Source of the DNA: Rachicladosporium sp. CCFEE 5018 | Taxonomy: Eukaryota; Ascomycota; Dothideomycetes; Cladosporiales; Cladosporiaceae | Assembly (NCBI GenBank): GCA_002077045.2 | Contig: KZ111162.1 | Span: 442,029 to 506,028, forward strand | Direction of reading: 5' to 3' | Length of the DNA stretch: 64,000 nt | Shown: positions 21,486 to 33,994 of the stretch, in pieces | Numbering within the stretch: the stretch's first letter is position 1 | Layout: each line of letters begins with the position of its first letter | Position numbers and translations under genes: made by a program | Notes under the pieces: generated by a model | What the model saw: only the letters and a program-made list of their open reading frames with translations | Told to the model about the DNA's origin: nothing | Databases searched by the model: none

Positions 21486-23054
21486 ATGGCATCATCAAGT
21501 CTGGCTTCCTTTGACACTGACAAGTACAAGAGCGACAAAGACGTCGAGTCCCTTCCTGACCTGAGCTATCCCGAGCGCAGCCACCAAACACCAGGAGTTT
21601 CAATTGCTCTCGACGTCGAACCGCATCCAGATCAAAATGATCACGACAAAGAAAGCACCTTCAAGGTCACATGGGACGAACACGACCCACTGAATCCGAA
21701 GAACTTCTCCCTCCGCCACAAAATCTGGATCACCACCCAACTAGGCCTGCTCGCAATTGCCGCATCAATGGGCTCATCCATCATCGCCCCAGCAGAGCCC
21801 GCCATCGCCGCAGAGTTCCACGTCAGCACGGAAGTTACGGTCCTTGTAGTCTCGCTCTACGTTCTTGGCTTCGCTTTGGGACCTTTACTCTGGGCTCCTC
21901 TGAGTGAACTCTTCGGTCGGAAAGTGAGCATGCTCCCAGCGATGTTCGTATTCAGTCTCTTCTCCATCGGTACCGCGACCAGCAAATCAGCTGCCGCTGT
22001 CTTCATTACGCGCTTCTTCAGTGGGGTGTTTGGCAGTGCGCCGGTGTCAAATGTCTCTGCAGCACTTGGGGATCTTTACGAGGCCCGGGCTAGAGGTATT
22101 GCTGTGTCGTTCTACGCTTTGGCGGTCATAGGAGGACCGACTATCGGACCTGTCATCGGCGCAGCTCTTACGGAGACCTTGTCGTGGCGATGGACTCAGT
22201 ATATCCAAGCGATATTCGGCTTCTCCGTCACAGTCCTCTCTCTCATATTCATGCCAGAGCTTTACGGTCCGGTACTGCTATCCAGGAAAGCCAAGACCCT
22301 CCGCAAGTCTACAGGAGAGAACCGCTACTACCACCCGCACGAGTCGCAATCATTCTCTGTCCGCTCGATCATCACGAAACACCTCGAGCTCCCCCTCAAA
22401 ATGCTCTTCACTGAGCCCATGGTCGCCGCGATCGCCCTATACGCCTCCTTCGTCTACGGTCTTCTCTACCTGACCCTCGAAGTCTTCCCAATAGTCTTCG
22501 CTCAGGATCGAGGTTGGGGACTAGTCGTCTCTACACTCCCATTCCTCGGGCTGTTTGTGGGCGTCTGCTTTGCGTTGACTATCAACTTGGCAAATCAACC
22601 TCGTTACGCACGTGCGGTTGACGCGAATGGAGGAAAAGCAGTCCCCGAAGCCCGCCTTCCTCCCATGATAATCGGTGGCGTTCTCTTCGTCATAGGCCTC
22701 TTCTGGTTTGGCTGGACTGCTGTTCCTGTCTCAATTCCCTGGATCGTCCCAGTGATCGCCACCGCATTCATCGGCGCTGGCTTCAACGTCATCTTCCAAC
22801 AATGCATCAACTTCCTCGTCGACACCTACGCGCTGCACGCGGCATCTGCAGTAAGCGCTAACACCTTCCTCCGGTCACTTATGGGGAGCGGGTTACCATT
22901 GGCTGCGAAGCCGATGTTCAATGCTTTGGGGGTGGGACCCGCGATGAGCATTCTCGGCGCGGTTGCAGTCTTGGCCTTGCCGGCCCCGGTGTTGTTCATG
23001 AAGTACGGCAAGAGATTACGAGCGAAGAGTCGGTTTACGGAGGAAGGGGACTGA
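21486..23054 (+). CDS. MFS transporter, DHA1 drug:H+ antiporter type
   Basis: A 522-residue integral membrane protein of the plasma membrane that likely exports drugs, toxins or polyamines in exchange for protons. A hydrophilic N-terminal tail of about 70 residues ends in DPLNPKNFSLRHKIW, the usual lead-in of fungal DHA1 proteins. About twelve hydrophobic spans follow. The loop 2-3 motif appears as WAPLSELFGRKVSM, and the antiporter motif C region as GGPTIGPVIGAALTETLSWRW. Single exon; the ATG at 21486 is preferred because the frame upstream offers only TTG. Resembles TPO/FLU1-type transporters; the substrate cannot be read from sequence. Confidence 0.9.
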   Translation: MASSSLASFDTDKYKSDKDVESLPDLSYPERSHQTPGVSIALDVEPHPDQNDHDKESTFKVTWDEHDPLNPKNFSLRHKIWITTQLGLLAIAASMGSSIIAPAEPAIAAEFHVSTEVTVLVVSLYVLGFALGPLLWAPLSELFGRKVSMLPAMFVFSLFSIGTATSKSAAAVFITRFFSGVFGSAPVSNVSAALGDLYEARARGIAVSFYALAVIGGPTIGPVIGAALTETLSWRWTQYIQAIFGFSVTVLSLIFMPELYGPVLLSRKAKTLRKSTGENRYYHPHESQSFSVRSIITKHLELPLKMLFTEPMVAAIALYASFVYGLLYLTLEVFPIVFAQDRGWGLVVSTLPFLGLFVGVCFALTINLANQPRYARAVDANGGKAVPEARLPPMIIGGVLFVIGLFWFGWTAVPVSIPWIVPVIATAFIGAGFNVIFQQCINFLVDTYALHAASAVSANTFLRSLMGSGLPLAAKPMFNALGVGPAMSILGAVAVLALPAPVLFMKYGKRLRAKSRFTEEGD

Positions 23055-23534
23055 ACTTGATATGCTTCTCCAAAATATTTGAACTTCGGAAAGGCTGCTG
23101 TACTTCCAGCTGCCACAGCGTTACCGGGGCTGCTGTATTGGGGAGATGTTGCAGAGTCTCCAGCGCGAGTTACTCGAGCTGTTCCAGGACTCGATGATCC
23201 GCTTCTCTATTGCAGCATAAGGCGAGCATGCGCTTCGATCACCGGCACCGCGATGACGCACTGCAGCTTGGCCGGAATAGCCGGCGACGAGACACCCGGT
23301 GATGCGGCGTGCTCAGACAGACGAAGCGAGCGGAGCCTTCCAAGCCTCTCAACGACACTTCTTGGTAATCCCTGGCTGCCGAGATACCGCCTGCGACAGC
23401 GTAGCAAGACATGGGCGATTCGAACGAAGCCCTGGGTGTGTTAGCATCAAGCTATAATACATTATGACGTGACGATCCGACGGATACAGGCGTGGGAGAT
23501 AGATCATAGACCATAGACCCATACAATATACACT
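23055..23534. other. Convergent intergenic region
   Basis: No gene seen; holds the 3' ends of the MFS (+) and ASK1 (-) transcripts. Confidence 0.4.
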
Positions 23535-24833
23535 CTAAAACGTATCATCTTCATCCCATCCCCTCTTCACCACACTCGGACTCTCCTCCTCCCCTCTCTC
23601 CCCATCGTCGATCCCCTCGATCTCGTCCGTGCCCTCGGCTCCAGCAGTCATCAGCAAATCCGCCACAATCCGCTTGCTAGCCTCTCTAGCAGGCGTCTGC
23701 AACAGCCTACTCTGCGGGACGTGAAACTGCATCGTCTTTGGGGGCGACATGCCAAAATCATCGTCGTCCTCTGAATCTGATGCTGCGGCCGAGAAGGCTG
23801 ATGTTCGTGCAGTCTCCGGACTGAAGAGCGAGCGGCCGGTGCTTGTCTTTGGAGCTGTGGCTTTTGTGCGGGCGGGCGTGAGGATCGAGAGGCCTGGCGT
23901 GCGAGGCTGGAGTTCTGTGGGTCGCTTAGGTGGAGCAGGAGAGAAGAGATCGCTCCGAAGCTGAGGGGCGGAGATTTCGGGTGAGGATTGCGGCGAGTCG
24001 TCCCAGTGCTGCTTGGTCGTGTTCGTAGTCGTACCAGGCGTCGGTCTAGGTTGTTGGGTGGCTCGCTCCCGACGCTGGGTGTGCGGTGTTGCTTGCACGC
24101 GGTAGTGTTTGTCGAGGACGTTGCGATGGAGAAAGGCGTCTGCATTCGGCTCCCGACTTGTAGTGCGCTGAGCCGACGGCTGGTAGCCGGACTGAGGCTG
24201 GAACGGCGACGAGTCGAGCTGGGTTTGTTGGGGTCGTGGGGTGGAGGGCTCAGAGGGTGTGTCGGTGAGCGCTAGGGGGTTCTTGCCGGTGTACTTCCGT
24301 GGAGAGGGTGATCGGAAAGATGCTGCTGTGGGTTTGCCCGGCTTCGTACGTTGCTGACTTGATGGCCCAGCCCGCGGCTTGCCAGTCGATGCGGTCAACT
24401 TAGGCGTGGACTGCACTCCCGTGACTTGCGTCGGCGAGTCTACGGTGAAGCTCTCGTCCTCGTCCGCTCCTTGCCCAGAGCCAGCTCCAGTACGACCATC
24501 CTGCTGAGGCGTACGAAGAGTACTACCCTCCTCCGTGGCATCCTCCGTCTGCGTCACCTGCTCATCGTCCAGTGCGCCCTCTTCATATCCCGATAGGGAC
24601 ACATTCGCCGACGCCTCGAAGAAGTGTTTCCAGAATCTCGACCCTTCCCACACATTGCCACTATGCTTGGCATACTGCTCTACGATTGGGAGGATGCTGC
24701 CGGTGACGATGCGATGCGCTTTACTGAAGTTGCCGTCGATCTCCTGCAGTGTAAGAGTAATTTGTTGCTCCAGCCGTTCCAGCTCTTCCGTCAGAGTCAA
24801 TGTGCGATTGCGCAGTTCGGACGGGCGTGACAT
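23535..24833 (-). CDS. ASK1: DASH/Dam1 complex subunit Ask1
   Basis: Part of the fungal DASH ring that couples kinetochores to spindle microtubules. The 432-residue single-exon product has the characteristic N-terminal Ask1 domain at residues 10-85: a helix LERLEQQITLTLQEIDGNFS, then AHRIVTGSILPIVEQYAKH, then WEGSRFWKHFFEASANVSLS. The rest is low-complexity and rich in Ser, Thr, Pro and Gln with many S/T-P sites, consistent with the known regulation of Ask1 by Cdk1. An acidic patch DSEDDDDFGMSPPKT lies near residue 345. Divergent from the SDR gene at 25307. Confidence 0.95.
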   Translation of the reverse strand: MSRPSELRNRTLTLTEELERLEQQITLTLQEIDGNFSKAHRIVTGSILPIVEQYAKHSGNVWEGSRFWKHFFEASANVSLSGYEEGALDDEQVTQTEDATEEGSTLRTPQQDGRTGAGSGQGADEDESFTVDSPTQVTGVQSTPKLTASTGKPRAGPSSQQRTKPGKPTAASFRSPSPRKYTGKNPLALTDTPSEPSTPRPQQTQLDSSPFQPQSGYQPSAQRTTSREPNADAFLHRNVLDKHYRVQATPHTQRRERATQQPRPTPGTTTNTTKQHWDDSPQSSPEISAPQLRSDLFSPAPPKRPTELQPRTPGLSILTPARTKATAPKTSTGRSLFSPETARTSAFSAAASDSEDDDDFGMSPPKTMQFHVPQSRLLQTPAREASKRIVADLLMTAGAEGTDEIEGIDDGERGEEESPSVVKRGWDEDDTF

Positions 24834-25306
24834 GATGACTGGATGAGTCCGGGGTCCGTTGTCACCACAGTCGCTGCTATGCGCTTCTCCGCACCGAGTA
24901 TACTACACCTACGAAGGTATGTATGGTCCTAGAGCAAACCGCGTTCCCGACCAAGAGACGTGTCACTTTCGCGTTGCGGGGAGAAAGTTGCCCCTCCTCA
25001 CAACTCCGTCGCCTCTGTCCTTCTCCTCATCTCACACCATGCATATTCGGGTCTACGGACGATCATGATACGAGCAGTAGGTAGCCCGAGGGCAAGGGAA
25101 GCGCAATGGTATTCCCGGACGACTTCAAGCGGACTGAGCACCGCCCAGCAATGGCCAAGGTAGGTCTTGCGTAAGGCACTCTTTCTCATCCTCTGCCAAA
25201 TCAACATATATTCCGCCTGCTTTCACTTCTGCGTGCAATCCTTTCGAGTCTTTCTACAGTCGTACTTCCCAGAGTCGAAGCTCCTTTGCAGCCAGTAAGA
25301 GTCACC
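24834..25306. promoter_or_regulatory. Divergent promoter region, ASK1 / SDR
   Basis: A 473-nt region between divergently transcribed genes. No specific element identified. Confidence 0.4.
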
Positions 25307-26285
25307 ATGTCGAATAGCAAGCGAACAGCCATCGTAACAGGCTCGAGCCGTGGCATGTGAGCATGACTACCCTTCCCTTTGCCTCGAACATGCGTTCTGA
25401 CTTTGGTCCTCCTAAGCGGTAAAGCCATCGCCCTTCGCCTCGCCCAAGACGGCTACGACATCTGCGTGAACGACGTGACAGCCAACACACAGGGCGCCGA
25501 GGAAGTAGCTGAAGAGATCCGCAAGCTCGGCCGCAAGTCCACAGTCGCGCTTGGCGATGTCTCCGTACTCAGCGAGGTCGAACAGATCGTGCAGAAGAGC
25601 GTGAAGGAGCTTGGAGACTTGAACACCATGTCCGCTCCCCTCAGCCACTCCAACAACCGGAGCATCGACGCTGACAAACCCCAAGGGTAGCAAACGCCGG
25701 CATAGCTCAAGTGAAACCCCTCCTTGACCTCACGGAAGCGGACTTCGAACACATGTTCCGCGTCAACGTCTTTGGCGTGCAGAACTGCTACGCCGCGGCC
25801 GCCAAGCAGATGATCGCCCAGAAGAATTGCACTGCCGAGCAGCCCGGCAAACTGATCTCTGCAGCCTCAATCGTGGCTTTCAAACCCTTCCCCTTGTTGT
25901 CGCATTACTCGGCTTCGAAGTGGGCTGTACGCGGCCTGAACCAAGCATACGCGATGGAGATGGCAGAACACCACATCACCGCAAACAGCTGTAAGCCCAA
26001 CCCGTTCCACATCAACTCCCTGATAGCAGCCAGCTAACGCAGATCGTAGACGCTCCCGGCATCGTCGGCACAGCAATGTGGGACCTCATCGACGAGGAGC
26101 TGGGCAAGAAGACTGGCGCCAAGAAGGGAGACACAATCGCAAAGTACACTTCGGATCTGATCGCGCTGAAGCGCGTCAGTGTCCCTGAGGACGTGTCGAA
26201 GCTGGTTAGCTTTCTGGCGGGCAGGGATAGCGATTACATCACCGGGCAGTGTCAAGTTGTTGATGGAGGGATTATATTTACTTAG
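25307..26285 (+). CDS. Short-chain dehydrogenase, diacetyl/acetoin reductase type
   Basis: NAD(P)-dependent SDR most like diacetyl/acetoin reductases. Exons 25307-25356, 25417-25629, 25686-25990 and 26050-26285 give 267 residues. Splicing rebuilds the cofactor motif TGSSRGIGKAIA across intron 1, VANAGIA across intron 2 and SYAPGIVGTAMWDLI across intron 3. The catalytic tetrad region shows ISAASIVA (Ser) and YSASKWA (Tyr, Lys). The donor of intron 2 is GTCCGC, weaker than usual. The C-terminus GQCQVVDGGIIFT is typical. The substrate is inferred from similarity; other small ketones or sugars are possible. Confidence 0.9.
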
Positions 26286-29200
26286 GTGTGGAGGAGGGGA
26301 GGTGTGTGTGAGATGTGGAGGAGGTGTGGAGGCTTGGTTGGACAGACTGAGTGGTTGGAATAAAGTTGTGATGATTTACCCATGAAGACTTAATTATGGA
26401 ACTCTACTTGCGAAGGCTCAGTCGTGAACGCTCACTGGTGAAGGCGTAATGACGAAGTCCAGCACTGAGCTAGTATGGCTTTGCTACTGGTGAGAATTCA
26501 GAGCAGTATGGCCTGGCTGTTCTCGCTCGGCCCCCTTGTACCTTCAAACATTCATCGTCGAGCTCCGTGGCTTGAGGCGTAAGTGTCCGCAAGGCAACGA
26601 TGAGAGGCAGGCGTGGAAACTGCTGAGCCGGTGTGAGTGAGCTTTGCGCTGGTGATACTGGCGGTATCGTTAGACTCAATAGCGGGCATGTGGGAGAGTC
26701 AAGCCAGTGCGAGTGGAGTAAACTGGTCAAGCTTGTTGCCGTCATCGATTCGTGCCCGTCCGTCGTGGATTTCGTCCCATGGCCTGATGTCGCTATGATC
26801 TTCGCAGGCTGATCGATCTTGTGCTAGATCCCGTGTCTCGGAGCATTGCAGGGAAGCCGTGGTAGCTCACTCGCATGGCAGACAAGGATGACTTGAACGG
26901 GTTTCTCGGACTGCAGCTCACTAGGCTTGGCAAGTGCGCTTCTCTGTGGACTTGCACGCACTAGCTATCGGGACAATCGATGTGCTGGTGCAAGCCACAG
27001 GCTGCCGCACGCAACCCCGTAACCGAGAGCCAGTAAGTCCTTGGCTACGAAGGCCGAGGTAGACACTTATGTTGTGTACGATAGTTGCGCAAGACTCTTC
27101 GGGCTTTCGGAGGAGCAAAGGTAGGGCACGAACCCTTTGATGAGCGCGATTCCGGCGATTAACAGGACGTTGGTTTGCCCGTAGCTGTGGGCTGGACTTG
27201 CCAAGAGAGGCATACAGTTGAGTCGGTTCGTGGGGTCGTGAGCGAGCTAGATCCGTAAGCTTCATGTCTTTGCGCCAGGTACTGACCACTCGTAGGAGCC
27301 GGAGTGGGTGGTCTGAGGAGGCACATCGCCCATCATACGGTGACCATTGCGTTGCGAGGAAAGCCGTCCTGACTGACTATCGCATACTCGGTTTTGTCGG
27401 GAGCAAGGCCGTCGTCCGCGTATGAATTCATTGCCTCGGCATAAGGACTCCATATCAGTCAACGGTATATCTGCGCACTGGTTTCGGAATGAATCTGCTT
27501 GCGATCTAGATCACGTCCGGTGGCCCGGTTCGGGCGGATTATACTGCGCGTAGTCAGATCCCTCCAGCTGTTGTGTTAGCTGCGAGCAGTAGTAGTGCCC
27601 AAAGCGTCTCTTTGACAGATTCATAGAGAGATCTAGGCCATCGCTGGCTGGAACTACAGTACTACATCTGTGCGGCAGTCCCGGTGCTGCGGAAGCGACA
27701 TGGTTGACGTTGCCGTCGAGATACAGCTGCCCGACGAAGCGAGCATTCAGCTACACCCTGTCAACGACGGGCCATATGTGGAGGTGCCACGCTCGGGCTA
27801 TAGCTAGCAGTGTGATGTGGCGATCGCATCGCCCGTACACGCGGTACCGCCGACCCGTCGAACGACCGTTACAGTAGTTGCGCTATCGGAGTCAACGCCG
27901 TTGACATGTTGGAGCTTCACGTGCTTCCTCGGTGACCGTTGTTGTAGTCCTTCATCTCAAGGCCATGCTCGCTACGGCCGCACGAGCATTTGGCCTCAAC
28001 TACCGCTTTGTTGAAAGTTGGTAGCGGATATTGTTGACGAGGCAGATAGATAGGCCACATTGAACAAGAATAGCCGGGGTTCCGTGTGGACGTCGCTACT
28101 CTAATTAGCTGCTGTTGCTGGATCCTCAAGAAAGTAAGGCTCCAATGACCGCCTGCAGGCCACAAGGCTGCATGTGTCGCCACGCTGAGGATATATCACT
28201 CCCGCACTGCCATCAGCCTGTAGCGAGGGGTAGATGTGATGATAGCGAGGATAGAGTGACTCGCTAGAGAATGACGCGAGCCAGTGAGCGGAGGGAATGA
28301 TCCTAATCCGATGGTACCTGAAGATCTCGCACCCAGAAAGGATGAGCTGCCGTCAAGGAGGCGTACAGGGGATCCGGATTCGTGCTACCCTCGACTCTGG
28401 CGTTATCAAAACGGCTTAGCGGCGGAAGCTACCCGCCAAGCACTATTCTCGGATGCTGAACGACATCGAATTGCAAGGAGCGTAGTAGCAAAATGAGATT
28501 GCGTTATGCACGCTTTGAACAGGCAATCATGCGCGATGCTACCCAGCTGACTTGCCATTCCATCTCGCATGCCATCTCCTCGGTCGGTCTGATTGGCTCC
28601 TTTCGCTTTGGGCGATGCGCATCGATGCAGAAGCAAGGGATGGCTTTCGAGCGCCTTCTGTGTATCCTTCGAGCTCCCAATGGCGGTGACAATACTCCCT
28701 TCCGGCGCTGGCGTGGCTGGCCATTCTGTTCGCCGAGAGTCACCGACTGTGAGAGTGTGTGAACAAGTCTGATCGCATTCCAATGCGCGAACGAGGGTCG
28801 CCGGTATACCCCGCCCGACCCACAAGTACCTTCGCTCCGGTAAGGCAGACCACTGAGGATCGATGCAAGTCTGCTTTAATTTCTGCTATTGGCAGAGCGC
28901 TCTGACCAGTCTGCTTGCTCGGCAGTGAAATGGATGGCAGTAGGATCCTTAAGCTTCTTTTTAGGAAGGGCGGCGGGCCTATTAATAAAGATCGCTCAAT
29001 AATGACAGTCCCGTCCGCTACATCGCGCACCGAACCACGACCGCTAGATTCTGGCTAACCTAAGCGGTTCCCAGTCGAGTCCGTCATGGGGACGATTGTA
29101 CCGTCTACCCCAGATCGTGCGCACACGACGCACAGCGGCAGTGCCCTGGTAAGCCTGGCCGATGCTACGGGGCCAGTCAAATGCCAGTACCTGGTATCTT

Positions 29201-30760
29201 GCAAGGTATGGACGGCCTCCACTCCTCAAGCCACTTCCCTTTCTATCACTTTGCGCTTGTATTGCCGCGAAGTAGTACACAGTCATTGCTGTTCTGTCGC
29301 TCATTTGATGATTGAACCCATACTGTCTTTATAGCTTGCGGCCTCGCGCATTCGCCACAATCAAGCGACTACTGCCAGATACGTTGACAGTGCGCCAGAT
29401 CTGCACAAACAATACTTCTCGGATCCTGCTCACCTTTACAAGATCTTGGGCTAATGCCATCTGGGACATTCTGAAACTGCACACAACAGCGCTTGCCTGG
29501 ACCCGACATTTCGGCTTCATTCCACAGCATCTCCCAAACACCTGGATACGAACCACACCAACGCGCCTGAATAATCCGACAAACCCGGCGCGATCGCTAT
29601 CACCGGACTGTTGCGACGTCAAGCGCGCTTCTCCCGACCACAAAGCATAGCCGGGCCACTGTTTCGCATCGACGTATCCGCGCACATCTCATGTGCGCCC
29701 CTGTCTGAGAGAAATTGGCGTTGCCATCATCGTCAGTCTGTGTCTCGCGCAGGCCAGGCGTCGCCTAACGCTGTAGTCACGATCGAGCACTTTACTACTT
29801 GTCCTACCTGGAGTTCGCGGCCTTGCATCGTGGACGACGGACATCCTGGTGTGCGAAGGAAGAGTCCAAGGTATGCCAGAATTTTGTAAACAGGACGTCC
29901 TCGATCTCCGCGCAGATCGCCACATAACTTATATTCAATTTTTACTTTGTATCGTTGCCGCATCCAAGTCTGATACCATTCTCCCTTTGGGCTACTTCAA
30001 CCGCCGCAATCACCGAAGAGACTCGCCACTGACATATGTTTGACTGCTAGTCTCATAACAACGGGCTACAGTTCCTACGAAGTTGCTTTCTCGGTATCCG
30101 CGTGGAGTCGGCATCGGGAGCGCGCAGTAGCGGAGCACCAAGTCCTTGGAATCAGCACCGGAAGAACCTTGCAATCTCCTGCGAACGCCTGCAAGCAGAC
30201 TCAAAACGAAGATCCACGACCAGAGTTTCGCGAGTCGCCCTCGTTGACTGATGTGAGCAGCGCCATCAGGTGTATGTTCAAAGAAAATATTTGCGGCTGT
30301 GTGTCTCGAAACGGGTAGTTGCGTTTCATGCTTGGGCCAACAGTTCGCCCAGCCTGCGCTTCCTTGCGTTCAGATCAGATATACATCTCACACGCTTGTC
30401 TACGTCGTACAACAAGTTGCAGCAGACTGCCTCTATTATTCGTGTGATCGAAGCACACAGTCGCCAAAGTGGCAAAGCGCAGACGCATGCGTCACCAGGT
30501 ACGTTCTCGTATTCCACGCTCACAGCATACTTGCGAGGGTCTCAATCACCTTTGTCAACCCGATCATGAAGCACGCATGTGTGCACACGTGTGGATGTGT
30601 ACTCGACTGATGCCAGAGACAGGTTCAGCATCGAAGTCACACGTCGCCGGTCATTGTTGATGAAGACTGCGGCATACCCGCGTCAGTCATCGACAGTTAT
30701 CGCGAGCACGACAACGACGGGCCTCTTGGCCCACCCGATCCCAGGACACTTTCGCTGTCC
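26286..30760. other. Gene-poor region upstream of medA
   Basis: About 4.5 kb in which no open frame on either strand shows family motifs, splice-consistent structure or sustained coding character. No transposase, reverse transcriptase, terminal repeat or tandem array was recognised by eye. It may be the long regulatory region and 5' leader of medA, decayed sequence, or carry non-coding RNA. Confidence 0.5.
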
Positions 30761-33178
30761 ATGTCGGAATACGACAAGCCTCACAGCTATGAAGTGTATG
30801 GTAAGTGCCCCTCTATTGTTGTGATGAAGTGGAAGGCGCAACATGCGAGCCTTGTTGCCTGAACCCCAACATGCGGCTCACTCAAAGTCAAAGTGACATG
30901 TGTGTGGCATAAAGCAGGCAGCTGACTTTAATGACACATTCAGGTTACGACTCAGCCACACGACCAGAACAGGCGCCAGACTATGCTGGATTCGCACCCC
31001 ACCCACAATCCGCGCCCGACTACAATGTAGCTCAGGCGCAGGTACCATCTGGTCTCCCCCAGTCAGCGAACCTGAGCCTCCTGCCACCCACGCAAACCCA
31101 GTACGGCACGCATGACCCAACCTATTACAGTCAGCAGCAGACGCAATACCCTGCATATCTTGAGTCCGAGCCTCGCCAACTCCCGGCAGTCATTTCTTGC
31201 ACTCCGAGCCAAGGACCTCCTGGCACGAAAGTGACAATACACTTCAAGACGATCTACGACCTCGATAATCCGCCTGTTTCCATCGTCGTCATGTTCGGCC
31301 ACAAACGCTGCGACAGCGTGTTGTCGCGTACAAACGGCCAGGGCATGTTACCGTACATGTACGCTATCTCAGCAGACACCCCGACGTTCTCAGAGACGAG
31401 ATCTCCGACTCCCCAGGCTCCATTGCACCTCGTCTTCGAGGGCGAGACGTCATGGCAATCGCCATCGCTCGAAGTCGATGGTGGCTTCACCTTCCTCGAC
31501 CCATATCCCATCCTCTCGCCAGCTCAGCCCAGCCGTAAGCGCAAGTTGACGCCCGAAGCAGCTGAGCGCCGATCTCCAGGCAAAAAGCAGTCGTATGCTC
31601 AGCTGCCGACGTCAATTGCGCCCGAAGTACCGTCATATCTCTCTGGACTTCCTCCATCGGCTGGCGCGCTCACGTACGGTCGACCAGATTTGTCGTACTC
31701 GGATCAGTCGCAGAGTCGTCGCTTCAGCGTGCCCGAGATCACCTACAACACAGCACCGATGCGCGGTCAGATGCAGCAATCCTACTATGCGCCTCAGCCA
31801 ACGCTCAATGACAAGCTCCACAGTCCGCAGTACAACTACTACTCGAACATGCCGCTGGCAGCTCGGAGTCCATCAATCCCGACCGTACCTGCACGCTCGC
31901 GGCCTTCGCACATCTTACCATCGCCCGCAGGCTCAAGCAACCCGCCTCTGATCCGCACGTCCACCATCCAGCAATCACCCACAAGTCCGGCGCACCCGTC
32001 CGGCAATACGCAGTCTTTTAACCCATACGCGATGTACCCGGCGAACACCAAGGCACAGTTGAAACTCGAAGGCGAATTGAATTCTATGGTGGACGGCTGG
32101 ACCGACGATGAGTGGGACATGAAGCGTCGTCTGGTTCAATTTCGACGCAGTCAGGCGGGCAGTGTGATTACCGCCTCATTTGAGGGTGTCAGTCCAGAGG
32201 AGCGGCTACCGAACAGTATCTGTGTTAGCTGCATCTGGTGGGCAGAGAAGCGGGAGTGTTACGTCACGAGTGTCGACACCATCCAGTTGTTGGAGTCACT
32301 TGTGGCTGTACGCTTCACGGTAGAGGAGAAGAACCGGATCCGGCGCAACCTCGAAGGTTTCAGACCCGCGACTGTTTCCAAGACGAAGCCCGAGAGCGAA
32401 GAGTTCTTCAAGCTGATCATGGGGTTCCCCAACCCGAAGCCGCGCAATATCGAAAAGGATGTCAAGGTATTCCCGTGGCGGATATTGGGGACGGCGCTGA
32501 AGAAGATCATTGGCAAATATGCAAGTCATCATGCATCATGCATGTAACGCCACGACGCAAAGCTGACTATCATCACAGTCTGCAAGCTATTCTTCGACAG
32601 CGGGCGTCCTGCAGCAGCCCGTCGCCGGCCCATCCGCCTACGCACGAGGATCAGATGCTGGCCTCGAACCTGCGCCATACCAGACCCACCACCCAATGAA
32701 TTTGCCATCAACAACGTCGAGCTCAGCATCCCACGCGTATGCGACAGCTATGACAAGCCAGTCGTACGCAGGCGGATCAGCAGGCCTAGGCATCGGCCCG
32801 TCAGCAGGCCCACCGGAACTGCGCCTTGCCGTTCCCGGCGTTGGAGGCAACCAAACGACAGCCTGGCACCAACAAACGCCCGCATCGCACTACAGCACAC
32901 CGGCCACAGATCTCAGCGGCACGGCCAGTGCGGCGCGCGGGAACTCTTGGGACTACGGATCCTACACCGCTGCAGCCTCACCTGCTGTTGGACTACCCTA
33001 CTCTGCACAAACAATGAGCTATCAAGACATGAGCGCTGGACACATACCTCAAATGCACCCACATCATCGACAGCCGTCATACGGTATGAGCCAGCCTCCC
33101 CACGCTTTACCTGAGGGTCGCTTCCTACCCTTGTACGATCAGGGAGCAACAAGTCAGCAGACGTCCTTAGGCGTATAA
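30761..33178 (+). CDS. medA: MedA-type developmental regulator (medusa)
   Basis: In Aspergillus, MedA is a nuclear regulator of conidiophore development and adhesion; the Fusarium homologue is Ren1. Exons 30761-30800, 30944-32520 and 32579-33178 give 738 residues. The conserved core lies near residues 400-540: WTDDEWDMKRRLVQFRRSQ, SICVSCIWWAEKRECYVTS, VRFTVEEKNRIRRNLEGFRP and MGFPNPKPRNIEKDVKVFPW. An Ig-like/IPT-looking stretch (CTPSQGPPGTKVTIHF) lies near residue 90, and a basic KRKLTPEAAERRSPGKK nuclear-signal-like patch near 200. Flanks are Gln/Pro/Ser-rich. Intron 2 appears to use a GCAAGT donor; that splice gives the family sequence KIIGKYSASYSSTAG. The first intron is 143 nt. Confidence 0.92.
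32521..32578 (+). other. GC-AG intron in medA
   Basis: The donor is GCAAGT directly after the codon for Tyr in KIIGKY, and the acceptor is CACAG. Splicing here is in phase 0 and restores a conserved sequence. The nearest GT donor (32544) would add non-conserved codons and break the downstream frame. Confidence 0.8.
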
Positions 33179-33994
33179 CGCCGCAAGTCATCCTCCGTCG
33201 GGCTCCGAGAGTAACCCGACTACCACACCACACCACACTCCTGGACTTGGACAGAAGACGACACGAGTCCTACCGCCGCCTGCCAACTTCACACAGATCA
33301 ACCAAACATGTCGTCCACATTGCCGCGTCATCATTGGTCACGCGGCCCGCCCGCGACAATGCAGCCCGCATCATGCAGCACCCTGCAGCACACCCTCTTG
33401 CGCTGCAACGCTTTTTGTGCAGCTGCTGTGACTACGGGATCTGCGTTTCACACTTCTTCTTTATGAATCGTTGCGCCTTTGTCGAGGTGTTTGGCGGGTG
33501 TGTGATCGGCGCTGCTGTGTCACCTGGACCTGGCCGATGCGACGGAGTTGAGAGTGGGGCATTCTGCGCCACACCTGAGGGGCTTGGTGTGGTGCGACAC
33601 TGGCGTTGCATTGTTCTTTTCTGGCTGCGAAGGGACGTTGCCACTTCACCGTCTTGGCTTCGCAGCACTGTATGACCACACGACTTGACCTCGACATCGA
33701 GGCAACTGACCCTAATATCACATTACCGATACATCGCTGACCGACGGACTCTAGCCCCGGTACTGATCAATACACATCGCCACGACGCGACCATAATCAT
33801 TCGACTAACGTATTACTATCGCCACTATCACTTCTGTCGCTTGGTGCTACATCTGTATGATTACGATACCCATAGACGCGCTTGCATTCTGGGAGGGGAT
33901 GGAAGCGAGGGGGTTTGCTGGGACTGTGATCGCGTTATGCATTGCGCTGAACATAGCATACATTAGCTTCTAGACATCTAGTTCGAAGTGATAA
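33179..33994. other. Convergent intergenic region
   Basis: About 800 nt between the ends of medA (+) and RRN7 (-). No supported gene. Confidence 0.4.

Noticed and set aside
28284..28825. Open frames on both strands in the gene-poor region
   Set aside because: Composition and overlap look random; no motifs, no splice structure, no repeat signature.
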